A stretch of 64,000 bases of DNA from Zasmidium citrigriseum. Its lineage: Eukaryota > Ascomycota > Dothideomycetes > Mycosphaerellales > Mycosphaerellaceae. This document shows, piece after piece, positions 11,034-21,725 of this stretch. The notes under the pieces were generated by a model. It was not told the origin of the DNA. It did no database searches and was given only the letters and a program-made list of their open reading frames with translations. The translations under genes were made by a program, and so were the position numbers. The stretch lies in the NCBI GenBank assembly GCA_002786025.1, contig NHNW01000034.1, positions 62,001 to 126,000 of the forward strand, read 5' to 3'. Within the stretch, counting starts at the first letter, position 1. Each line of letters opens with the position of its first letter.

Positions 11034-11403
11034 CAGTGTGGTGCTCAATCAATCGAGCCCAATCCGAGACCCCATGCATGGATTGATTGATGCCAAGTTA
11101 AGGATTGATTGATTGATTATTGAAGGCGGTTTGGACGATCCAGATTGATGCGGATTGACACGGATGGATTGGCCAGAACATGACTCAGCCCCATCAAAGC
11201 TTACGGGCGACCCATCAAATTTTGGGCTTTGGCCCCCAAATCTAGGTGAATCCACCCAACGCACGGGCCCCCAATCCCGGGATTGACAATTCTGAGCCTC
11301 TGGATTGATTGATTTATGATTGATCAACCCGATGAAAGTCGCCGAATTGAGTGATGAGGATTGGTCAATCTGGACTGGGGTGGATTGATTGAGCACCACA
11401 TTG
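11034..11403. mobile_element. MITE-like element with hAT-type termini
   Basis: The 370-bp element has 21-bp terminal inverted repeats at 11034-11054 and 11383-11403 that differ at one base. The left end begins CAGTGTGGTGCTCAATCAAT; the right end read inward begins CAATGTGGTG. A CAGTG-like terminus is usual for hAT elements. Inside, GATTGATT motifs recur at several places on both sides, like the subterminal repeats of hAT transposons. There is no transposase, so it is non-autonomous. An 8-bp direct repeat TGCTTGCT lies at 11022-11029 and 11402-11409, but it does not abut the ends exactly, so the target duplication is unproven. A 117-codon ORF on the minus strand within it looks like repeat translation, not protein. 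Confidence 0.75.
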
Positions 11404-11607
11404 CTTGCTGTACGACTTCGCGACGGTGTGGGTTGCGGAGATCATATTCAGATGTTGCCGCCGACTATTCGGAGTGCTCGTTGAGGGGCGCTCAGGAGGG
11501 GTGCAAGGCCGCCGCAGATGCTTTGTGTCGTAGAAGCCAGCCAGCCAGGTTCCTGCTTGATCAGAGCCAGGCTGCCACTTGACATGCGATTGAACATACT
11601 GTCCTCC

Positions 11608-12417
11608 CTATGCGTCCTCGCTTCCACCCTTCTCCTTCCTCTTAGCCACCAATGGATCGGTCCTCCCAGGACAATTCGTACACTTGCACTCCTGCGCCGC
11701 GTTTACCTTAAGCTGCTTATACCCGCTCGAAGCAATGATATTCACATCCAGCAACATAACCAAATCAATCAACAAATGCTGCAATCTCCGAATCTTGTTC
11801 GGCGCCTTGACATTCCCAGCCTTCCTCGCCTCGTCAAGCTTCGCAATGCCCTCCTCAACTGCGTCAAACCATCTCCGAAACTCCTCATCGTTGTTGAACT
11901 TGTGCGTGAAAGCAGCGAAACCCATGCAGTAGAGCTGACCTTCCTCGTTCAAAGTCATCAATTCTCCGAGGGCCATTTGCTGCCCTCGCCAAAGCATGAA
12001 AGCCCTCTCTCCAGGCTTATCCTGGCTGAACTCCATCGTGATGGTGTCCATGATACGGTTGAGCTGCATGTTCTTCTTGTCTGTCGAAAATCTCAGGAAT
12101 TGTGCCTGCCGACGGAAGATGTAGACCCAGGAGAAGTATTGTCCGACCAGAAAAGCAGTGTAAGCATGCACGAGGTCCTTTTTCTTTTCATCATGGAGAT
12201 AATCAAGGAGTCCAGTCTCGAGCAGACCAAACAGCCGTGATTGCAGGTCGTACGCAGACAATGTCAAGGGATCTCGGTATTTGTCCGTTAATGATTTGGC
12301 TTCCGCTCGACGCTTGACTTCGTCGAGGTAGTAGGATATCCATCCTGTGAAACCGGCGGCGATGAGGGACCCAACGAGCGAGACGACCGCGAGGACGATT
12401 GACACGGTGTCGACCAT
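11608..12417 (-). CDS. Fungal protein of unknown function with N-terminal membrane anchor
   Basis: Single exon, 269 aa from the ATG at 12417. Residues 2-27 (VDTVSIVLAVVSLVGSLIAA and onward) form one strong transmembrane segment, followed by a basic stretch (DEVKRRAEAKSL) and then SLTDKYRDPLTLSAYDLQSR. The rest is helical and soluble-looking, ending in a cysteine-rich tail CKCTNCPG that could bind a metal. I do not recognise an enzymatic motif. The anchor plus positively charged flank suggests a membrane-tethered cytosolic protein. It lies between the MITE and a Zn2Cys6 gene. Confidence 0.75.
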   Translation of the reverse strand: MVDTVSIVLAVVSLVGSLIAAGFTGWISYYLDEVKRRAEAKSLTDKYRDPLTLSAYDLQSRLFGLLETGLLDYLHDEKKKDLVHAYTAFLVGQYFSWVYIFRRQAQFLRFSTDKKNMQLNRIMDTITMEFSQDKPGERAFMLWRGQQMALGELMTLNEEGQLYCMGFAAFTHKFNNDEEFRRWFDAVEEGIAKLDEARKAGNVKAPNKIRRLQHLLIDLVMLLDVNIIASSGYKQLKVNAAQECKCTNCPGRTDPLVAKRKEKGGSEDA

Positions 12418-12946
12418 GGCCAATTCTTTCGATTCGAGCCTGCTTGTATCGAATGTGGCCTGCGAGGAATTGATGATGAGTTCTGATTGCGAAGAGTTTC
12501 AAAGTTTCCGTTGGAGAAAAAGCATCATGGCCAGGTCGGGAGCTGAACTCAGCTGACGAATGGCTCCTATGCAGGCCTGCATTAGTTGGTGGGCGTTTTC
12601 AGCCTCGTCGATCAGGCGAGTCGCCGTTGTCCAAATTGCTGACCCGCGATTGGTCAAATTGCAGAACATGGCGCCACGGCGTTTAGTGTAAGGCTAGGGC
12701 TCTCAATATAGCTCCCACAAGCGCTTCAATCCTTGATGGTATTCTCACAAGTGGAACTGGAATGGAAGCGAGCCTGGCGCCGAGACATCTTTCTGCAAAT
12801 CTTCGCAGAGTCCATATTCTTTCGAAACCTTCTAAAAGTTCTCTGAGTTCGAAAGAGCAACGACAGCAAAGCATTTCGTTTAGACATGACCGACATTATC
12901 AAATCCTAGCCGATGCCGATGCCGCATTCAATGTCGAAGAGAAGCC
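12418..12946. other. Intergenic region
   Basis: This 529-bp stretch lies upstream of the membrane-anchored protein and downstream of the next Zn2Cys6 gene, both on the minus strand. Only short family-less ORFs are present. A short CCGATG repeat lies near 12910. Confidence 0.35.
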
Positions 12947-14885
12947 TCAGATGGGGTAGTCTTGTACCAACTTCATCCGCGAGCCATCTGTGTCCTGCAG
13001 ATAACGAATGATCCGAATGCTGGAGTTATTGCCTCCCGCATTCTGTAGAATCTCCAACTCGTGGATCCGGGAAGACTCTGGCGGGAGAGTGTCTGGAAGT
13101 GATGGCGAAGAGGAGTTTCGTGAATCAATAGAGAAAGTCGAAGGCCACAGGAGCTCTTCTTCGATTGCAATGACGCGAGCGCCGAACTCAGCTACTGAGT
13201 CTCTGCCCCACATGCACTCTTTCTTCGGTGCCTTCCTGATCAAGGCCAAGGCATCGCGCCTCAAGGAAGGAATTCGGCATTTGGTCACGACCATCCAGAG
13301 GATTGGGACGGCGCCAGGCTCGAAGGTGAAGCTCGGTTGTTCCACCCTGCATCTGTAGTAGATCTCTGCGTAGCGAACAATCTCCTGGTAGTGGTGAGTG
13401 TAATCATCGTGGACTGACTCGAAAAGTGAAAGCCGGCTGGCCTTGAGTGCCATTGATGCGTGATAATACATCATCAGGTTCGAAACCGATTCTTCATTCT
13501 TCCCTTCGATTCGATCCATGGCGCTGCACCAGTAGTATAACCGTGATTCGAAGTGTTCCAGTTGTTGCAGTAGCTCGTCAGGAACGCAGTCTTCGGAAGG
13601 AAGTGCTGCCGTTTTGATCTCAGACTGAGCTATCCGAGCACCAGCGGTGAATATGCCGTTCGATCCTGTCACCGGAACAGCCAGACAGACCTCATTCGTG
13701 AGCGGATCTCCGCTTGCTTGCGATGATTCAATGCTATCCGGGTGATGTTTAGCTTGTGCTAAGAGCAGTCGTTTCCAGGGGATCGCTGCACGGTGGAATG
13801 CCAGACTGTCGGCCATAATCACATAGAGAGCTGTGCGTGCGTCTGACATGGTGGGCAACGCAGAGGTCTCATCGATCTCGCCTATCATGGATCTCCCCTC
13901 TAGCAGGTCCTGGTGACCGTACATTGCCGCCAGAATGCCTAGCCTGGTCATGGTTAACTTCAGTGAGATAAAGAGCGAAGTCTCAGCGTCTGTGCTGGAC
14001 GGGTCGATTTGTCTGCCAGCCGTTAGATCTCCAACTTTCAGACGTACCGTCAGAGGGCGATGGGGTGCAAAGATGGCTTGGTAGCTAGTCATTCCACGGA
14101 GAGGACACGTACCTCAAGATCTCGAACCCCTTCGTGTACAAATTTAAAGCTGCATAAACGTTGTCACGAAGGAGCTCAACGCATATGAAGAGCACACAGC
14201 TGAGCAATGCGATGAGCAACGAGGCCTTGCCCGAAGCCACTTGATCCATCAAGCCTCGCAAAGCTCTATTGTAATGATTCAAGGCGAGCATCTGCCGTCC
14301 ACCCACGGCCTCAGCCACCAGTTCGCGCTCAGACTCAGTATAGGCTTCCGGCCGGCCGGTGCCATACGCAGATGCACCAACCGAGTCGATAGGAAGCTCT
14401 GCCTGGACTGTTTCTGAGTGGAACGTATTGAGGCATTGAGGGCTCTCGTAGAGCTCTGCAATGGCCAACAGAGAGTCTAGGATGACAGGCTCCGACTGGG
14501 CAATTTGCAGCACCTCGCCACACCAGAAGCCCTTGTCGAACGTTCCGCCGAGACGTGGAGAGGCCCATGAAAGAAAGAAGTCAAAGCTTCGCCGATCACT
14601 TTCCCGTAGGCCCAGCGCATGTGACAGTTGGATGCCGATCAAGGTGTTGTTCTTGCCAGTCGATTTCGGCCTCGGGCTCGGGTTCGCGACATAACCGCCA
14701 CACTTTCGCTTCGACGACGTACAGTTACGGCAGGAGGGAAAGACTTCATCGCATTTGATACGTCTCTGCTTGCAAGTAAGACATCCACTTCGAGACTTCC
14801 GCCCTCCTACGCGTCCTTTGCGTTTCTGTGCTTCCAGTATGTGTGCAGCTGCGGTGGCGTGCCATACCAGTTCATTCGATCCCAT
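12947..14885 (-). CDS. Zn(2)Cys6 transcription factor
   Basis: Two exons, complement of 14113-14885 and 12947-14012, with an intron of 100 nt (GTACGT...GGCAG); 612 aa. The zinc cluster CLTCKQRRIKCDEVFPSC continuing RNCTSSKRKC lies near residue 35, preceded by the basic RVGGRKSRSG. The middle region (LNHYNRALRGLMDQVASGKA, LLSCVLFICVELLRDN) is typical of the fungal-specific domain found in a large group of such regulators. The intron is longer than its neighbours; a second GTACGT lies inside it, and only the full 100-nt removal gives a readable join (EILR/QIDPSS). Target genes are unknown. It diverges from the Cys/His-repeat gene at 15759. Confidence 0.85.
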
Positions 14886-15758
14886 GATCTTGGAGCCCAG
14901 AGAGTTTGGCCGAGCGGTGAGAAGGGAGCTTGGACGGGCGCATTTTGCAAGAGATCATGGTTAAGAAGGAAAGGAAGAGGTTCAGCTGTGGAAAGGAGGC
15001 GAGGCGAGGCGAGGTGGAAGAGAAGTCCGTAATTCTGACCAATCAGGCTGCAAGGAGGCCGGACTTTGTTCTCCACCTCACCTTTGCGGGCGGGACGTCG
15101 ACTTGTACGACACCATCATCTTTCCTACTACTTGTCTTGCTGGCAGTGTCTCATTGGAAAAACACAAGGCGGGAAATGTTACTCGGTATGCGTTCTGAAA
15201 GCGATGAGCCCGACCGAGCTGTCGAGCTGGATCGTCGTGGCGAGGGACGGCAAAAAGTACATGTACTTCGCACATCAGACCACCTCTTCTGGCCTCTTCC
15301 AAGAGCGCCTCGCAAGGCTACAAATGGCTAGAAGAAAGTTTAAAAGGCCTGCTCACGAGAGGTTTATCCCCCGTCGTTTCTGGACCCGTACATCAAGCTG
15401 GTCGTATCTATTGTGAGAGATACCACGAAGACTTCGTGGCCTCAACCCTCCCAGACAAGCAAGATCACCACCTGGGCGGGAGCTTATTGTCTCAGCTTAG
15501 ACTGTAGCATCTTGTCAGGTACTAGGTACCTTCTTCGAGATGGCCTGATTGCCAAGACATGGCTTGAGTTAGGAGAGTAGGACACCAATGACGAGACATC
15601 GAGTTGTGCACCTGCCACAGCCATGAACTTGCCTGTGGGTGTGATACAGCGTTTCCGTCGCGAGCTGATAAAGGGACTGGCATCGACTCATCACCCGTAC
15701 CCACCCTGATTCAACCCACCAGCTCTAAACATCAGACCCAGTCTCAAATCCGATCATC
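14886..15758. promoter_or_regulatory. Divergent intergenic region, 873 bp
   Basis: This region lies between two genes transcribed away from each other. Overlapping ORFs of 70-134 codons occur in several frames but none shows family motifs or consistent splicing. No repeat structure seen apart from a short GGCGA run near 15000. Confidence 0.35.
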
Positions 15759-17168
15759 ATGGGCAAGAAGTGGGATCGTTTCCAACATCTTGACGAAGGC
15801 GAGTACTGGCGTGAGATATGTACGATGTCAGAGACTCGTCTTCGCGCGGAGCACAAGCTCATTCAGCAAAACATTCTCAGCGCAAGTGCCGGCGCTGGTG
15901 CCAGCGGAGTGGCCGGCTTCTTCACGTTCGGCCTTGCTTGGGGACTGACTGCAGTAAACGCCCGTCGAATCAATGTCAACTCTCGACAATGCGACTTGAT
16001 CGAACGGCGCCTCCAAGAGCAAGGCTGGGACGGCCACAATCTCCGCAAAAGAGACCTCGCGCTTGGTGTCGGGCCTTGCGTGGCTGCTGAGTTGATAATA
16101 CCAGCCGGCGGCGCATTACTCGGTCAGGCTGCTCACCATGTTACGACATCAGCAGCGGGTCACGCAGCCACGACGGCAGCACAGCATGCAGCTCAAGCTG
16201 GCGGTCAACACATCGCTCAGATTGCTACAGAGAATGCAGCTCAACAAATTGCCTCCCATGCTCCGCTGGATGCTTTGACATCCGTCGCTAATCACACATC
16301 TACCTTCTTCCATTCAGCCCTACAAGGTAATCATGTCAATGTTCAAAGAAATGATCGCTTCTGACTGTCTTCAGGGGCGGTTTCAGAACTCTTCACGGCA
16401 TCCCATGGAGCCCTGGGCCACGCCAGCGTACAGTACTTCTCCAGCCTTCCCTGTGATCTTGCAACAGCTCAGGCTCAAGTCCTCGGCGCGGCGGCAGGTC
16501 AGACCGCAGCAATAGAGGCAGCAAGAGAAGCTCTGAGCAAGGCCACATTCTATGGCACCGAATACTCGATCAAATCCGCTATAGATTCCAAGGACAAAAG
16601 GAACGGCATCATTGTGACAACGACCGAGATCGGTGCAGACGTCGATCTGCCCGAAATACACAAGCGAGCTGCTAGACATCTTCTTGACCAGTATTACCTT
16701 GGGCTTGGAATCTACGAGCGAGATGGCACCAAGAAAGCCAACATCGATTCCGTGGACACCTGCACCGTAGACGGCTGCGAGTGCAATGACTACGATGACC
16801 GCGATCAGGGCGACGCATATATTGCCGACTCGAGATCCTATTACTGCCTCTGTGGTCACTTCTGGGGCTCTCATGAACGATCTGGCAAGAATGAATATGT
16901 CATTACGTGCTTCTGTGAGCTCTGGTACAGCTTGTTCGAGCACCGCGAGAACAATGGCCGTGAGAAGGAAAGTCTCGACGAGATTGAGGCCTGCCGGACT
17001 TGCTCGTGTCGTGACTACGATCTTGGAGACACGGAGGGATCGAGCGACTGTAGATGTGGGCATGGTTGGGATAATCATGTTAAGGCTGCCATCACCGAAG
17101 ATCAGAAGATTGCTTGGATCTTGGGTGTGATTTCGGCGGAATATGTCAAATATCTTGTTGATGCTTGA
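15759..17168 (+). CDS. Unknown protein with glycine/alanine-rich segment and tandem Cys/His motifs
   Basis: Two exons (15759-16326, 16375-17168) with a 48-nt intron; 453 aa. The N-terminal third holds a glycine-rich hydrophobic run (ASAGAGASGVAGFFTFGLAW), then ARRINVNSRQCDLIERRLQE and a second small-residue hydrophobic run. The middle is unusually rich in Ala, His and Gln (GHAATTAAQHAAQAGGQH). The C-terminal 150 residues repeat a pattern twice: C-x4-C-x-C-x-D-Y ... C-x-C-G-H-x-W-x2-H, then C-x2-C-x-C-x-D-Y ... C-x-C-G-H-x-W-x2-H. This looks like a paired metal-binding module. I do not recognise the family. Residues 30-60 could insert in membranes, but that is inference. Confidence 0.78.
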
Positions 17169-17728
17169 GAGTTGGGAACGTTCGTTTTTGTCTATGCCAC
17201 ATGGATTGGATGGGGGTCCATTCTTGAATGGTCTCGCCAGGGGATTTTATTATGAGTATGACGAGGTCACGATCCACAGCTATGCACTGTCCTGCTTCTA
17301 TGGAATCCTACTCAAATCGCTTAAGAGATCCAAAATCTTCGACAAATTTGTTCCGTCGCTCATCGGAGCTGATCAGCTCGGGATGTGCTTCAAGAGCACT
17401 TGCTTTCCCTCTCTCTCTCTCTCACTTCTGGTCATATCCCTGCGTCGATGCTGGATCGCTGCCTATGCAGTCCACGGAGCCAGATTGCTTCACACCGTAA
17501 GTCTGGTTGCGGACTGACGGTGCGAACTATCTCAACCGTTCAGATGGTGTCCGTCCCGTCACTGACAGCCAATGAATCCGCTACAGTGTGCGCTTGTCGG
17601 TGTAGGCATCGGACGGAGAGCATGCAAATCGAGGTAGGGCATGCAATGTGAGTGAGAAGCCGTATCAAGCCTCCATCTCGCCTTCGTATACGTGTCGCGG
17701 ACGAGGCACCAAACTTGGTCGGGAAGTC
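17169..17728. other. Intergenic region between convergent genes
   Basis: This 560-bp stretch lies between the 3' ends of the Cys/His-repeat gene and the arylsulfotransferase gene. It includes a CT dinucleotide run at 17409-17423. ORFs here are short and unassigned. Confidence 0.4.
17409..17423. repeat. CT dinucleotide microsatellite
   Basis: Seven and a half uninterrupted CT units in an intergenic region. Confidence 0.8.
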
Positions 17729-19790
17729 TCAAGGGATAGAATGCTGTGTAGGACCGAGGATTGGTTCGTCCGGGCCAGAAGAGAGTCTTGAATACCCTTT
17801 GCTCTTCTTCGTGAGCCGCGGGATCAGAACCTTGAGGAGGGCGTACAAGGCATACAATGCCAGAGCGTCAATGATCAAGTAAGGTATCGAAGAAGCCAGG
17901 TTGAAGCCGTCTTTGCTATTTTCCGAGCTTGCGGTCTCAGTCTTTGGTTTCGTATCCTCGGTGATGCTGGCGGACTTCCACTGTTTCGAGATCATGAGAG
18001 CCGTCACATTGGACTGGCCAAGTACCGTACCATCGCTAGCAACGCCTTCCACGTAGGAGTAAGGGCGAATGCGCGAGGTCGTCCAGGAAGTCTCAAACCC
18101 GACCTTCGGTATCGTAGCAACCTTTTCAAACGATCCGGTCGCTGCATCGCTGGAGTAGAATGACCACGACTCGACTTCCGTCGCTCCGTTCCAGCTCACG
18201 TAGTAGGTGACAGCAGGGTTGCCTTCGTCCAGGACAGTGGCCTTGCTTTTCAGAATCAACGACTTCGTGCTTGGCTTCCCAATCCAAGGTAGCTTGTAAG
18301 CTCGATATGTCCACATGCGGTCAGATGCGAGCTTTGCTTCCAGGACCAAACGATTCTGTCCATCGTACTCGCTGATAAATGAGCTTTGAGCCCAGTTGAT
18401 AAAGACATTCGAAGTCGTGTAGTCGTCTCCGAGAGATTGGACGCTGCCTAGCTTAGACGTCTTCCCGCCATCAGGTCGCTCGAAGCCTCTCAGGAGGCTG
18501 GCTGTCATCGTAGTGTGGTCGATCTGGATGATCTTGCCATTCGAAACAAGTTGCGGGATCTCGATGTTTCTGCCGACGTCTTCTCCGGCATTGTCGAACA
18601 CGGAGATGATGGTCTTTGTGTCGTCTTCGAAGAGCCATCGAACATGATGCTGCCATTCGAAGTGAACGCCTTCCTCTAGATGGAAATCTGATCGCTTGCC
18701 GCCCAGTCTCCACAAGACGTGTCCCTGAATCTTATCAGCTGGGTAGTTGGAGACCAAGGCGCAAACGACTTACATCTTGTCCTGACACCTTGTAAACGCA
18801 AGACGTGTGCCGACCAGAAATGAGATAGTCGCCGTGTATATTCTTATCGACGGAGTTCAAGTGAAACCAGTCCTGAGCACCCATTATCAGCAGCTTTCCT
18901 TCATGTCCAGATTTGTGCTTCTATCATTCAAACTTACCCACCATGTCTCATTCGCTGAGGCTGCCATGTTGGCAATATCGATACTCTCGCTCAATGAGAC
19001 TCCATGCCTCAATGGCTCCCAATCAAACAACGACTTGCCCGTCCCAAGTTCAATCTCCTGAAAGCCGTATGTCAAGAGGGATCGATTGCCTTGGCCAATG
19101 TCTGCAGCGTCGCCCTCGTCTGGGTAGTTCACGCTCAGCAAAGCGGATTGGCCGCCTGGCAAAATTGTGAACTCGTGCACATCCAGACTTCTCCAGCCGA
19201 GGGAAGCATCCGTGTTCGTTCGGGTGACCTCTTCGTATCGATTGTTCATTGTGACGCCCCCATGGTCACGTTTTTCGTCGGCCACATTGTCCTCCAGTAC
19301 GCCGTCAATGTAGAAAGACAAGTGATCCTCGCCGTCGATTGTGACCGTCTTGAAGTCGAAGGAGTTCGTATTTCGGTAGTCACGAGCGCCGCTCCACACG
19401 AGATCCTGCTACTGTCAGTATCCCTCTTTGAGCCCTTGATATATAGACCCACCCCATCATTGTCGTAGATATGAATGCCCGTCTGGTAAGGAAGGTGCTC
19501 TTTTCTCCATGTTGATGGTGCGCCAAAGAGTGTCGGGTAGTGTGCAACGAACCAGTAGCCTGGAGCAACGGCCTCTGGATGATGTTTGGTGACGACGTAA
19601 CGAGGAGCCCTCAGGTCAGGCCTCTGTTGTGCTTTTGTCAGCTTGGAGGAGATCGTAAGCTACGTTTCTTCTGATCACGGACCGTTACGAAGCTGATCAA
19701 ATCACTTCCATCTTCGAAACCAGGAGGATCCCTCGCTGCGAATGCCAGACCAAAGATGAAAAGGAAGGCCACAAGGCCGACGTCAAACAT
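17729..19790 (-). CDS. Membrane-anchored arylsulfotransferase (ASST) family protein
   Basis: Five exons, complement of 19683-19790, 19453-19623, 18938-19405, 18774-18872 and 17729-18724; introns 59, 47, 65 and 49 nt; 613 aa. The N-terminus MFDVGLVAFLFIFGLAFA is a signal peptide. Family landmarks follow in order: SFVTRPDLRAPRY, APGYWFVAHYPTL, LVWSGARDYRN, WFHLNSVDKNIHGDYLISGR and GHVLWRLGGKRSDF. Near the C-terminus, IPYLIIDALALYALYALLKV is a single membrane segment followed by RLTKKSK. The protein is thus probably lumenal or extracellular and tethered at its C-terminus. The bacterial relative moves sulfate between phenols; the activity of fungal members is not established. Confidence 0.86.
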
Positions 19791-20894
19791 GACTTCCACT
19801 ACCCCAGAAGCTCAAAGAGAAACCAGAAGCGCGACCCACGAGCACATGGTGAAACAAGTCAATCTTGTAGGAGCCGATCCATGCAGGCACCGGCTTGACC
19901 AGACCGAGGAAGGTTGAAAGAAAAGACGCCGTCCACGTCCTCCATGCAGGTGATTCGCCTATTCTAGCCATGGCCAAGGCGGGTACTCGCATGTTGTATG
20001 CACGAAATTGGAGTACGCTTTCGGGACCACGTCCGTTGACAGGTTGGCCAATCGAAGATAGGGCAGCTTAGACTCTTAGCGGATAGTGCTCTCTCTCCGT
20101 GTGGGCGCTGACGACTGAAGGCTTGCAGATGGTTTGGCGATGGAAGTAGACTGCCGGATGTGAAGGTCAGCACTTGTTGTGATCTCCCTGATTCTGTGGC
20201 ACAGCTCGGAGAGATGTCGCCTGGGACTTCAGATGCCTTGCCTTCAATGCTGTGCCGGCATCTTGCATCCGAGCCAAGAGCAGCTATTTCATCAACGTTG
20301 ATAGGGGTTGCAATCCTTCGAGGTCCACGCCGAGGGAAGTAGAAGATGAGGCGTCTAGGCCAAGATACGAAGTTGTTCGGATCCCCATGGTGGTCCACTT
20401 CCCCGCAAGTTCAAACGCAAGCGTCTGTGCTTGATCAGGGATGCCGCAGATGATGAGCCGTACAATTTTGCGAGCCCCGATAAGAGCTGATCAGAATCCT
20501 CCAGATCTTTGAAAGCAAACTCTTTTCATCACCGGCGTTCAGCCATGTTCGCAGAGTATGCCATTTCTGACTAGCATCAATTAGCTCTTGGCACTCGGCC
20601 CCCACATTCCCAATGCCATCCTGAACCGGCAATAACGAACGACATGTGAAAGAGCGAGGATGTGCCGAGTCTACGTTGCGTTGATGTAAAAAGACGGCGA
20701 ATCCACGGTCGACGGTGGAAGTGTTGTCGACCATAGGTGACGTTTGAATCCTGCAGCATGGGAGAACGTCATTGGCACCTTCCTGAACCCCTCGTTCGAA
20801 TGTTCAGCGAGGGTGCGTCTCCACCACTACAACTCTCTCAGCGCCAACGGACTTCTGGTTGAAGTCTCAATCCGATGAAATCCTGTCGAGAAAG
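19791..20894. other. Intergenic region, 1.1 kb, no confident gene
   Basis: The region lies upstream of the arylsulfotransferase gene and of the next plus-strand gene. Minus-strand ORFs at 19964-20398 (144 codons) and 20435-20734 (99 codons, true ATG) are the longest, but neither has a recognisable motif and I found no splice join that makes a family-like protein. Confidence 0.35.
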
Positions 20895-21575
20895 ATGCAG
20901 TCCGACATTGAGAAGCGCCATCGAGAGCTCGTTGCCATTGGCGCACGAGACTGCATCAAGGCCAAGATTCCCGTCTTCATGACAGCCAACATTTCCAAAG
21001 AGGTAATTCAATATCGAGGCTTCGATGTTTACATTGACCCGAAGGCTTAACCGGATGCTCAGGTGCTGGGTCGATTCTTTGATGAGGCGAATGCGGCGAC
21101 GGCCAAGTGCGAATATCCAGATATGCAGAGTGTTCTTCTTCACGGTAGATATCCTGCAAAAGTGGACGAGACCAAAGCAACAGAGACGCCCATTCCAGAA
21201 CGTATTGCTTCGAAAGAGTCTCCGTTTCTCGAATGGGATATCATTCATATTCTCGAATGGGCTCGCAAGAACCTCAACCGGACTCTTTTGACTCCTCAAA
21301 ACATGATTGTCCTTGACAAGCAGACCGCCGAAGATGGAGACTCATGTCTTTTGATATCTTTACGGGGACTGCCAGCTTTAGATGAAGATGATGAGTTGCA
21401 GAGACATTATCAGATTGTGAGGTCGGATTTTGAGAGCTCGATTGTGTGTTTGAAGACGAAGGATACGGGGTGTGGTGGGGATGAGCAACTTGATGGGTTT
21501 TATGAGGGTTTTGACGGGGTTTTGAGGAATCAAGTTAGGGATGAGTGGGAGAGGAGGGCTTATGGTGGGAAGTGA
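20895..21575 (+). CDS. Conserved-looking protein of unknown function, possibly DUF6924-like
   Basis: Two exons (20895-21002, 21063-21575) with a 60-nt intron (GTAATT...CTCAG); 206 aa from the first ATG in frame. The frame is open upstream to 20787 without an ATG, so an additional 5' exon is possible. The C-terminal part NMIVLDKQTAEDGDSCLLIS followed by a variable loop and then IVRSDFESSIVCL loosely recalls the layout of DUF6924 proteins, but this is from memory of the family and weak. Charged and soluble, no signal peptide or membrane segment. It converges on the broken esterase gene. Confidence 0.6.
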
Positions 21576-21725
21576 GATGTTACGGAGACTTAGAATTTGA
21601 ATGGAAGACTAGCCCGGTCTCCAAGCCTTCGGCAAACCTATCTCCGCGCCAACACACCTTCCTACGCAACGGAAAGCATGTTCGCAGGCATGACAATAAT
21701 ACTCATCTCTCGAGAAACAAGCTAC

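Noticed and set aside
11049..11399. 117-codon minus-strand ORF inside the MITE
   Set aside because: It is translation of the GATTGATT repeats and inverted ends; composition is Ser/Asn/Ile/Gln-rich with no domain.
20435..20734. Minus-strand ORF of 99 codons between arylsulfotransferase and the next gene
   Set aside because: It has a true ATG but no motif, no neighbouring exon that joins in phase to a family, and several competing frames of similar length.
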